Shown here: positions 33,909 to 40,768 of the stretch, piece after piece | Layout of the letters: each line of letters starts with the position of its first letter | Position numbering within the stretch: the first letter of the stretch is position 1 | Origin: Heritagella_A intestinalis | Lineage (GTDB): Bacteria > Bacillota > Clostridia > Oscillospirales > Acutalibacteraceae | Length of the DNA: 64,000 nt | Assembly (NCBI GenBank): GCA_904418995.1 | Contig: CAJFQF010000003.1 | Location: 62,001 to 126,000 of the forward strand | Direction of reading: 5' to 3' | Notes under the pieces: model-generated | Seen by the model: only the letters and a program-made list of their open reading frames with translations | Databases searched by the model: none | What the model was told of the DNA's origin: nothing | Translations under genes and position numbers: made by a program

Positions 33909-34613
33909 ATGAGCCTGATTGCAGTGGTGGAGGATGACGCCAGCATTCGGAAGTTGATTTTGTATGCTTTGAAAAATAATGGGTATGAGACCTGTGGGTT
34001 TGGCTGTGGGGCGGACTTTTTCCAGGCCCTGACCACCCAGTCGCCGGATCTTGTGCTGCTGGATATTATGCTTCCGGACATGGACGGGGTGGAGATTCTC
34101 CGCCGTTTGCGGGAGGCCGGCCCCACTGCCCGTACCCCGGTGATGATGATTACCGCCATGGGCACGGAGTTTGACAAGGTCAATGCCCTGGACAGCGGCG
34201 CCGACGACTATATGACCAAGCCCTTTGGGGTTATGGAGATGCTCTCCCGGGTACGGGCCCTGCTGCGGCGGGTGGCCCCTGTTGGGGAAGAGGCCAGCGA
34301 AGAGGGGGCGGTGCTCTCGGAGGACGGCGTGGAGCTGGATACCCGCCGCCGGATGGTGCGGGTAGACGGTGAGGAAGTGAGCCTGGCTTATAAGGAGTTT
34401 GAGCTGCTCCACTACTTTTTGCAGAACAAGGGTATTGTCCTGAGCCGGGAACAGCTGATGCAGAAGGTCTGGGGCTTTGACTATGAGGGGGAAAGCCGCA
34501 CGGTGGATATGCACATCAAGACTCTGCGCCAGAAGCTGGGCCGCTGCGGCGAACTGATCCACACAGTCCGGGGCGTGGGCTATAAACTGGAAGGCAGGGG
34601 GAAATCCGCATGA
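33909..34613 (+). CDS. OmpR/PhoB-type response regulator
   Basis: A 234-residue regulator with a receiver domain (phosphoacceptor Asp in LVLLDIMLPDMDG, acidic pair EDD near the start, conserved Lys in MTKPFG) and a C-terminal winged helix (from about 135, KEFELLHYFLQNKG, SRTVDMHIKTLRQKLG). ATG 33897, 12 bases upstream in frame, is equally possible because the ribosome site AGGAAAGGA lies between. Position after phoU and coupling to the kinase by a 4-base overlap make this the PhoB/PhoP of the phosphate response. Confidence 0.93.
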   Translation: MSLIAVVEDDASIRKLILYALKNNGYETCGFGCGADFFQALTTQSPDLVLLDIMLPDMDGVEILRRLREAGPTARTPVMMITAMGTEFDKVNALDSGADDYMTKPFGVMEMLSRVRALLRRVAPVGEEASEEGAVLSEDGVELDTRRRMVRVDGEEVSLAYKEFELLHYFLQNKGIVLSREQLMQKVWGFDYEGESRTVDMHIKTLRQKLGRCGELIHTVRGVGYKLEGRGKSA

Positions 34614-36316
34614 AGCGAAGGATTTATTGGACTTTGTGCTTAGTTTCCCTGGCAGCTCTGCTGGTGAGCACCGTGGCCTCCCTGTTTGTCTATTACTATT
34701 TTTATCAGGAACAGAACCAAGCGGACTTGGCACGGCAGTGCCAGGCCCTTTCTGCCGGAGCGGTGGCTTCCGGAGACCCGGAGGGATTTTTGCAGGGGTA
34801 TTCCCTGGACGACAGCGGGGAGCGCATTACCCTGCTCAGCGACACCGGCCAGGTGCTCTTTGACTCCGCCGCCGCCGAGGATAGCATGGAAAACCACCGG
34901 GACCGCCCGGAATTTCAGCAGGCTTTGCAGACCGGCAGCGGGGAGGCTTCCCGGGTGTCGGACACCATGGGCATCTCCACCTTCTATTATGCGGTGCGCT
35001 GCGGGGAGGACATGGTGCTGCGCCTGGCCCGGGATAACCGGAATATGCTGGGGGTATTCTTCCAAATCTTCCCCTTGGAGCTGCTCACCTGCGCGGCCCT
35101 GTTTGTGGTGAGCATTTTTGTGGCCCGGATGGTAACCCGGCGGATTGTGACGCCCCTGACCCAGGCGGCGGACAACCTGGAGGTTCTTCCGGAAAACTGG
35201 CAGTATGACGAGCTGGAGCCCTTCCTCATCAAGATCCGGGGACAGAACCGGACCATCCGCCGGCAGCTCACGGAGATTGAGGAGGACCGGGACACCATTA
35301 CCATGATTTTGGAGAACATGCAGGAGGGATTGGTGCTTCTCAATTCGGAGAAGAAGGTGCTTTCTGTGAACCGCAGCGCCCTGGGATACCTGCATCCCGC
35401 GGAGCCGGAGCCTTTGGGAAAGCCGTTGGTGGCCCTTTCCCGGAATATGGATTTGCTCAGCGCTGTGGACAAGGCCCATGCAGGGGAGTCTGTTTCGGGG
35501 ATTCTGGACCAGGGGGACCGGAAACTCCGGTATTTTGTCAACCCGGTTTTGGCCGGGCAGGCAGTGGGGGGAGTGATCGTGCTTCTGATGGATATTACGG
35601 AGCAGTATAAAGCCCAGAGATCCCGGGAGGAATTTTCGGCCAATGTTTCCCATGAGCTGAAAACCCCTCTCACCACGATTTCGGGGTTTGCGGAAATGAT
35701 GAAGAGCGGCATGGTCCGGGAAGAGGAGGAGATCAAGGACTTTTCGTCTATGATCTACATTGAAGCCCGGCGGCTGCTGGCCCTTATCGACGACATTATC
35801 CGGCTTTCCCGGATTGAGGAGGGTCACGAGGAATGGGGCGAGCCGGTGGATTTGCGGCAGACCGCCGAAGAAGTGGCGGCTCTGCTGGAGCCGGAGGCGG
35901 AAAAGCGGAACATTACCATTTCGGTGTCCGGCGAGGTGACCCCGGTTCCCGGCAACGCCACCATGCTCTATGAAATGGTGCGGAACCTGTGTGAGAACGC
36001 GGTGAAGTATAACGTGGAGGGGGGCAAGGTGTTCCTGACCCTGGAGGAAGCTTACGGGGACAAGGTGTGCCTGTGCGTCAAGGATACGGGCATCGGCATC
36101 CCCAAGGAGCATCATGCCCGGATTTTCGAGCGGTTCTATCGAGTGGACAAGAGCCGTTCCAAGGAGACCGGCGGCACTGGCCTGGGGCTGTCCATTGTCA
36201 AGCATATTGTGGAGCGGCATCACGGGGAGCTCCGCCTTTCCAGCGAGGAGGGGAAGGGTACGGAGATTCGGGTATACCTGCCCACGAAACTGCCGGTAAC
36301 GGAAATCCAGAGCTAA
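34610..36316 (+). CDS. PhoR-type sensor histidine kinase
   Basis: A 568-residue membrane kinase. Order: first membrane helix (about 8-30), extracytoplasmic sensor region (30-145), second helix (148-170), HAMP-like linker, PAS domain (about 225-330), HisKA with the phospho-His in FSANVSHELKTPLTT (near residue 350), and HATPase_c with N box NLCENAVKYN, G1 DTGIGIP and G2 GGTGLGLSIVKHI. Partner of the preceding regulator; in this family PhoU and Pst set its activity. The last gene of the phosphate block. Confidence 0.94.
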   Translation: MKRRIYWTLCLVSLAALLVSTVASLFVYYYFYQEQNQADLARQCQALSAGAVASGDPEGFLQGYSLDDSGERITLLSDTGQVLFDSAAAEDSMENHRDRPEFQQALQTGSGEASRVSDTMGISTFYYAVRCGEDMVLRLARDNRNMLGVFFQIFPLELLTCAALFVVSIFVARMVTRRIVTPLTQAADNLEVLPENWQYDELEPFLIKIRGQNRTIRRQLTEIEEDRDTITMILENMQEGLVLLNSEKKVLSVNRSALGYLHPAEPEPLGKPLVALSRNMDLLSAVDKAHAGESVSGILDQGDRKLRYFVNPVLAGQAVGGVIVLLMDITEQYKAQRSREEFSANVSHELKTPLTTISGFAEMMKSGMVREEEEIKDFSSMIYIEARRLLALIDDIIRLSRIEEGHEEWGEPVDLRQTAEEVAALLEPEAEKRNITISVSGEVTPVPGNATMLYEMVRNLCENAVKYNVEGGKVFLTLEEAYGDKVCLCVKDTGIGIPKEHHARIFERFYRVDKSRSKETGGTGLGLSIVKHIVERHHGELRLSSEEGKGTEIRVYLPTKLPVTEIQS

Positions 36317-36321
36317 AAAAC

Positions 36322-36353
36322 GAAAGGCCCGGAGGCAAGCCCTCTGGGCTTTC
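36322..36353 (+). terminator. Weak terminator after the kinase
   Basis: GAAAGGCCCGGAGG pairs with CCCTCTGGGCTTTC; no long T run follows, so termination may be partial. Confidence 0.5.
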
Positions 36354-36414
36354 CTAATAGAGGGGGCCACTGAACTATATAGATACCGTTTGGGCGCAGG
36401 CACAGAACTTCAAA

Positions 36415-36843
36415 ATAGAAAAGACCTGCGGCCACGAATTGCTGACCGCAGGTCTGGGAAGCGTTGAAAAAAGATGCTTGCTACAAGCGCGGGCGCAAAA
36501 GAAAACGCACCCCACAACGTGAGGTGCGCGAATTGGGTGCGGCAGCTTGCCGCTGGGAAGCGTTGACAAAAAAGATACCTGCTATAAACGCGAGCGGCAA
36601 GGTAAAAGAAAAAGCCGAGCCTAGAACGCGAATCGCGTCCAGGCTCAGTCTGGGAAGTGTTGACAAAAAAGATGCCCGCTACAAGCGCGGGCACAAAACT
36701 TCAGAATAAGGAAAAACCTGCGGTGCGCGAATTGCTCACCGCAGGTTTGGGAAGCCTTGACAAAAAAGATACCTGCTAAAAACGCGAGCGACAAGGCAAA
36801 AGAAAAAGCCGAGCCTAGAACGCGAATCGCGTCCAGGCTCAGC
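36415..36843. repeat. Tandem array of four hairpin modules downstream of tmRNA
   Basis: The motif GGGAAG(C/T)(G/C)TTGA(C)AAAAAAGAT starts at 36456, 36555, 36652 and 36749, a period of 97-99 bases. Between copies sit four different long hairpins (for example ACCTGCGG...CCGCAGGT and AGCCT-ACGCG...CGCGT-AGGCT), each followed on the minus strand by a T-rich run. The copy next to ssrA would be its terminator; the others repeat the same design. The segment GCGAATTGGGTGCGGCAGCTTGCCGC ties the array to repeat family A. No convincing gene lies in 36317-36844. Confidence 0.75.
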
Positions 36844-36844
36844 C

Positions 36845-37193
36845 TGGTGGAGATGAGGGGAGTCGAACCCCTGTCCGAAAGTCACTTGCCAGCGCTTTCT
36901 ACGAGTGTAGCCGGTATTTTGCATCTCCCGCAGGACAGCGCCTATCGGCAGGCTCTGGCCTTTGGCAGCCCTTAAACCGTGACCGGGGTAAGGGCGTAAC
37001 CCGGTTCACGTGCACCGCTAATCGACGCCTTTATCCGGGCCGCGGTACTCCCGGTAAAGACGGCCGCCTTAATTAGGCAGCAACAGCAACAGTATTGTTG
37101 TCGTTTAATTTTAAGGTTGCGGATTTTATAGCGGCCCCGCACCGCTACTCGCTTACGAAGGCTCACAACCCCCGTCGAAACCATTGCATCCCC
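36845..37193 (-). ncRNA. ssrA: Transfer-messenger RNA (tmRNA)
   Basis: This RNA rescues stalled ribosomes with SmpB by adding a degradation tag. The 5' GGGGATGCAATGGTTTCGACGG and 3' GGTTCGACTCCCCTCATCTCCACCA ends pair as the tRNA-like acceptor; the CCA is encoded (36845-36847). The tag frame ends ...NDNNTVAVAA followed by TAA, with a GCA in frame 15 codons before the stop as a possible resume codon. Four pseudoknot-like GC-rich segments follow. It begins 12 bases after smpB, so both are probably cotranscribed. Confidence 0.97.
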
Positions 37194-37205
37194 ATATAAA
37201 ATTTT

Positions 37206-37670
37206 TCAGCGGTTCCGCTCTTTCAGGGCCCGCTGGATGTCGCGCTTGGCAGCCTTGGCCGCCAGATCTGCGCGCTTGTCGTAGTTCTTTTTGCCCTTGC
37301 ACAGGCCCACCTGCACCTTCACCCGGGACCCCTTAAAATAGAGGGAGAGGGGGATCAGGGAATAGCCGTCCTGCTTGACCAGGCCCAGCAGCCGCATAAT
37401 CTCCCGGTGATGCATCAGCAGCCGGCGCACCCGCACAGGGTCCCGGTTGAAAATATTCCCCTGTTCATAGGGGCTGATGTGCACGCCGTTGAGGAGCAGC
37501 TCGCCGTCTACGATGGAGCACCAGGCGTCCTTCAGGTTGGCCCGGCCCTGGCGGAGGGATTTCACCTCGGTGCCGGTCAACTCAATGCCGGCCTCCATGC
37601 TTTCCTCTACAAAATAGTCGTGGAAGGCCTTTTTGTTTTGGGCGATGGTGCGCAGTGATTTCTTTTCCAT
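37206..37670 (-). CDS. smpB: SsrA-binding protein SmpB
   Basis: A 154-residue RNA-binding protein required for tmRNA function in trans-translation. Family motifs: AQNKKAFHDYFVEESMEAGIEL, TGTEVKSLRQGRANLKDAW, GVHISPYEQGN and the basic C-terminal tail CKGKKNYDKR...DIQRALKERNR that reads the empty decoding site. AGGAGGC upstream selects the ATG at 37670 over a longer frame. Confidence 0.97.
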   Translation of the reverse strand: MEKKSLRTIAQNKKAFHDYFVEESMEAGIELTGTEVKSLRQGRANLKDAWCSIVDGELLLNGVHISPYEQGNIFNRDPVRVRRLLMHHREIMRLLGLVKQDGYSLIPLSLYFKGSRVKVQVGLCKGKKNYDKRADLAAKAAKRDIQRALKERNR

Positions 37671-37877
37671 AGCAAAAAGCCTCCTTTTCCTCATTTTGCA
37701 GTTTTATATTTTATCACGGTTTCCGAAAAAATACAAGGCCTTTTTGGGCGCTTTTTGCCCCACAGAGGGCATCCCGCCTGGCGTAGAGGGAATTTTCCCG
37801 GAAAGCCCCGGAAAGTTTGACAGGAGGGCGGCGGTGGATTACAATAAGGTTGTTGGAATCTGCGGGGGGTGTTGGCG

Positions 37878-38297
37878 ATGGCGGTTTCCCGTATCAAGGC
37901 GATAATACCGGGTGACATTCACCAGGTGTGGGACGTGGTCCTGTCGGTGGAGAAGTATACCTGGCGCACGGATTTGAGCAAAACTGAAAGAATCCATGAA
38001 AAGGCGTTTATCGAATACACCAAAGAGGGCTTTCCCACCACTTTGACAACCACCCTTTTGGAGCCCTGTCGGCGCTGGGAGTTTGATATGGAGAACGCCA
38101 ACATGAAAGGGCACTGGACGGGGGTCTTTACCTCCCGGGGGAAGGAAACGGAAATTTGTTTTACCGAAGAGGTAACGGCGAAAAAGTTCTTTTTCAGGCC
38201 TTTTGTAAAATGGTATCTGAAAAAGCAGCAGGCGCGGTTTGTTTCCGATTTAAAGCGGGCAGTCATACAAGCAAACAGCGGCGAGAATCTGTCGTGA
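37878..38297 (+). CDS. SRPBCC family protein (START-like fold)
   Basis: A 139-residue protein of the polyketide cyclase/SRPBCC type: IPGDIHQVWDVVLSVEKYTWRTDLSK is the typical first strand and helix, and the C-terminal long helix (KWYLKKQQARFVSDLKRAV) closes the ligand cavity. These proteins bind hydrophobic small molecules; no catalytic role can be read. ATG 37878 is used because GGGGGGTG lies six bases upstream. It precedes a small membrane protein by 35 bases and may share its transcript. Confidence 0.8.
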   Translation: MAVSRIKAIIPGDIHQVWDVVLSVEKYTWRTDLSKTERIHEKAFIEYTKEGFPTTLTTTLLEPCRRWEFDMENANMKGHWTGVFTSRGKETEICFTEEVTAKKFFFRPFVKWYLKKQQARFVSDLKRAVIQANSGENLS

Positions 38298-38332
38298 TAA
38301 AAGCAGTGATTGATAGGGAAAGGTGATAGCGG

Positions 38333-38665
38333 ATGAAACCGGGACTGTTGGCGGTATATGCCGCTCTGGGGTTGATTCTCCTGATAACCGGGTGGGGTGT
38401 GTGGAAAAAACATTCCGCCTATCCCTCCACCCAGGTGGGATACCATGTAAAAGATGCGGCCGAGAGCCCGGAAGATTGGAAGCGCGCCAACCGGGTGGCC
38501 GGAAAACTGTCCCTATTATGCGGCGTGCTTGTCTGGCTGTTGATGGCCGGGTTATGGCTGGCAAAGGCTCCGTTCGGGGTCTGCTTGGGGATGCTTTTTG
38601 CCGCAGCAGCAGCGGCGGTGTGTGTGGTGGTTTTTGTACCGCTGGGTTTGCTGCGGAAAAAATAA
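38333..38665 (+). CDS. SdpI/YhfL-like small membrane protein
   Basis: A 110-residue protein with three hydrophobic segments (about 5-24, 58-76, 82-105). The motif SPEDWKRANRVAGKL just before the second helix resembles the SdpI/YhfL family signature (W-x-x-A-N-R-x-x-G), in which SdpI of Bacillus gives immunity to the SdpC toxin. No toxin gene is near, so immunity is not implied. Ribosome site GGAAAGGTGA lies seven bases before the start. Confidence 0.7.
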   Translation: MKPGLLAVYAALGLILLITGWGVWKKHSAYPSTQVGYHVKDAAESPEDWKRANRVAGKLSLLCGVLVWLLMAGLWLAKAPFGVCLGMLFAAAAAAVCVVVFVPLGLLRKK

Positions 38666-38742
38666 AGGTTCCCTGTTCGTATACAGTGTATCAATAGACT
38701 TGGTTCAAATGATTGAATTTTAAGAAATAAAAGGAGTTTTCA

Positions 38743-39663
38743 ATGGAATACCGTCAGGAAGATAAAGCGGCGTTTATCGCCATTGTAGGGAGACCCAATG
38801 TGGGGAAATCCTCCCTGTTAAACCGGATGCTGGGCCAGAAGGTGGCCATTGTGTCCAGCAAGCCCCAGACCACCCGCACCCGGATTATGGGGGTGCTCAC
38901 CCGGGGGGAGAACCAGCTGGTGTTCCTGGATACCCCCGGCCTGCACAAGCCCCGGAGCCGTCTGGGAGACTACATGGTCAAATCCGTCACCGAATCCGTG
39001 GCCGGGGTGGACGCCGGCCTGCTGGTGGTGGAGGCAGGGGAGAAGATTTCCCCGGCGGACCGGGACCTCATGGAGCGGTTCAAAAAATCCAAAATGCCGG
39101 CGGTGCTGGCCATTAACAAAATCGATATGTTAGAGGACAAATCCCCCCTCATGGAGCAGATTGCCCAGCTGTCATCCCTGTTCCCCTTTGAGGCAGTGGT
39201 GCCGGTATCCGCCCAGGACGGCAGCGGCGTGGAGGAGCTTATCTGCGAGCTGGAAAAGCTCTGCCAGCCGGGAGGCCACTTCTTTGAGGAGGACACCCTC
39301 ACCGACCAGCCCGAGCGGGTGCTGGCGGCGGAGATTGTCCGGGAAAAGCTGCTGCGGCTGCTGGACCGGGAAATCCCCCACGGGGCCGCTGTGGCCGTGG
39401 AGCGGATGCGGGAGCGTCCCGACGGCAGCGCCACGGACATCGACGCGGTGATCTTCTGCGAAAAGGAGAGCCACAAGGGGATTATCATCGGCAAGGGCGG
39501 CTCCATGCTGAAAAAGGTGGGCACCTATGCCCGGCAGGATATGGAGCAGTTCTTTGGCTGCAAGATTAACCTGAAATTATGGGTCAAGGTCAAGGAGGAT
39601 TGGAGGAACCGGGAAGCGGTGCTCCACAGCCTGGGCTATGACAAGACGGATTTTAACCTGTAA
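38743..39663 (+). CDS. era: GTPase Era
   Basis: The 306-residue essential GTPase acts in 16S rRNA maturation and 30S assembly. G1 GRPNVGKSS, G2 region TTRTRIMG, G3 DTPG, G4 NKID and the C-terminal KH domain with IIIGKGGSMLKKVG (from about 240) are all present. AAAAGGAG precedes the start. It opens the era-yqzL-recO order known from Bacillus. Confidence 0.97.
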   Translation: MEYRQEDKAAFIAIVGRPNVGKSSLLNRMLGQKVAIVSSKPQTTRTRIMGVLTRGENQLVFLDTPGLHKPRSRLGDYMVKSVTESVAGVDAGLLVVEAGEKISPADRDLMERFKKSKMPAVLAINKIDMLEDKSPLMEQIAQLSSLFPFEAVVPVSAQDGSGVEELICELEKLCQPGGHFFEEDTLTDQPERVLAAEIVREKLLRLLDREIPHGAAVAVERMRERPDGSATDIDAVIFCEKESHKGIIIGKGGSMLKKVGTYARQDMEQFFGCKINLKLWVKVKEDWRNREAVLHSLGYDKTDFNL

Positions 39664-39779
39664 CACAAAACAGCCGGGAATTTTGCCGGAAACAGGCGAA
39701 CAAACAATTATTTTCCACTCATAGCCAGCGGGGCTTTGACAAATACTCTTTTTGTAACCAGCAAAAGGAGGCGTGGAAA

Positions 39780-40028
39780 ATGGACGAACAGACCGCATGG
39801 GAATCTTTTTGCCGAACCGGCAGCGTGGAGGCGTATCTGCACTACAGCCGCCTGCACCGGCTGCGGGCCGGCGGGCAGGAGGCGCAGGGGAATGCATATC
39901 GAAACGGACGGGCTGGTCATCCGGGAACAGCCGGTGGGGGAGAACGACCGGCTGGTGACCCTCTTAACCCGCAAAGCGGGCATTGTCCGGGGCTTTGCCA
40001 AGGGCATCAAAACCGTCCGGAATCCTAA
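39780..40028 (+). CDS. YqzL-like small protein overlapping recO
   Basis: The frame starts with MDEQTAWESFCRTGSVEAYLHYSRL, which resembles YqzL (a roughly 47-residue protein encoded between era and recO in Bacillus: W-x-x-F-x-x-TGS-x-x-AYL). AAAGGAGG lies at 39765-39771. Here the frame continues for 82 codons and overlaps the first 137 bases of recO out of phase; the tail past residue 40 has shadow-like composition. Either the protein gained a long tail through stop loss, or only the N-terminal part is conserved. Confidence 0.6.
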   Translation: MDEQTAWESFCRTGSVEAYLHYSRLHRLRAGGQEAQGNAYRNGRAGHPGTAGGGERPAGDPLNPQSGHCPGLCQGHQNRPES

Positions 40029-40668
40029 GAGCTCGGGAACCAGCCTGCTGAGCTATTCCCAGTTTTCCCTTTACCAGGGGCGCTCCCGGATGATCATCGA
40101 CAACGCCCGGCCCAAGGAGATGTTCTTCGGCCTGCGGGAGGATATTGGCCGGCTGGCCCTGGCCCAGTATTTCTGTGAGCTGGCGGGGGCCCTGGCCCCG
40201 GAAGGGCAGCCGGCGGAGGACTGCCTGCGGCTGCTTCTCAACGGGCTGTATTTCCTCTCGAAAGGGCAGCGGCACCCGCTGCTGCTGAAAACGGCGGTGG
40301 AAATGCGGATGTTGTCCCTGGCCGGGTATATGCCGGACTTGCTCTATTGCCAGGGCTGCGGCTGCTATGAGGCGGACACCATGTTCTTCCTGCCGGATTC
40401 GGGAACATTGCTGTGCAGCGCCTGCGGGGGCCAAAAGCGGGGCATCCCTCTGGACCGGGGGATGCTCACGGCCCTGCGCTATACCGTGTATGCGGATTTT
40501 GACAAGCTGTTTTCCTTCCGGCTGCCCCCCCAGGGGCTGGCCCAAATCAACCGGGCCTCGGAGCGCTACCTGCTCCACACTTTGCAGCGCACTTTCCCCA
40601 CCCTAGAATTTTACCGCCAGGTTGCGGACACCAGCCTCGGGCATACTCCCGGAGAGGGAAGCGTATAA
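39892..40668 (+). CDS. recO: DNA repair protein RecO
   Basis: A 258-residue mediator that loads RecA on SSB-coated DNA in the RecFOR pathway. The N-terminal OB fold (TDGLVIREQPVGENDRLVTLLTR) and the C-terminal zinc site (CQGCGCYE ... CSACGG) are visible. The longer frame from 39736 lies in the yqzL-like gene; AGGAGG at 39877-39882 selects ATG 39892. Confidence 0.95.
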   Translation: MHIETDGLVIREQPVGENDRLVTLLTRKAGIVRGFAKGIKTVRNPKSSGTSLLSYSQFSLYQGRSRMIIDNARPKEMFFGLREDIGRLALAQYFCELAGALAPEGQPAEDCLRLLLNGLYFLSKGQRHPLLLKTAVEMRMLSLAGYMPDLLYCQGCGCYEADTMFFLPDSGTLLCSACGGQKRGIPLDRGMLTALRYTVYADFDKLFSFRLPPQGLAQINRASERYLLHTLQRTFPTLEFYRQVADTSLGHTPGEGSV

Positions 40669-40768
40669 AATAGAAGAACCGTAAGAACATAGAAATCCAT
40701 TTCGGATGAAAAGCAGAAAACAGTTACCATAGAAGAAACGGAAACCCACAGGAGGGAAATAAAAGAGT

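Noticed and set aside
31526..34183. 885-codon minus-strand frame across pstA, pstB and phoU
   Set aside because: It overlaps three genes with intact motifs on the other strand and its composition is typical of a shadow frame.
36464..36709. Arg/Lys-rich small open frames in the tmRNA-proximal array
   Set aside because: They consist of the repeat modules read through; no ribosome site and no conservation of residues between modules.
36415..36843. Possible CRISPR array
   Set aside because: The 97-bp spacing and long variable hairpins do not fit short repeats with unique spacers, and no cas genes are near.
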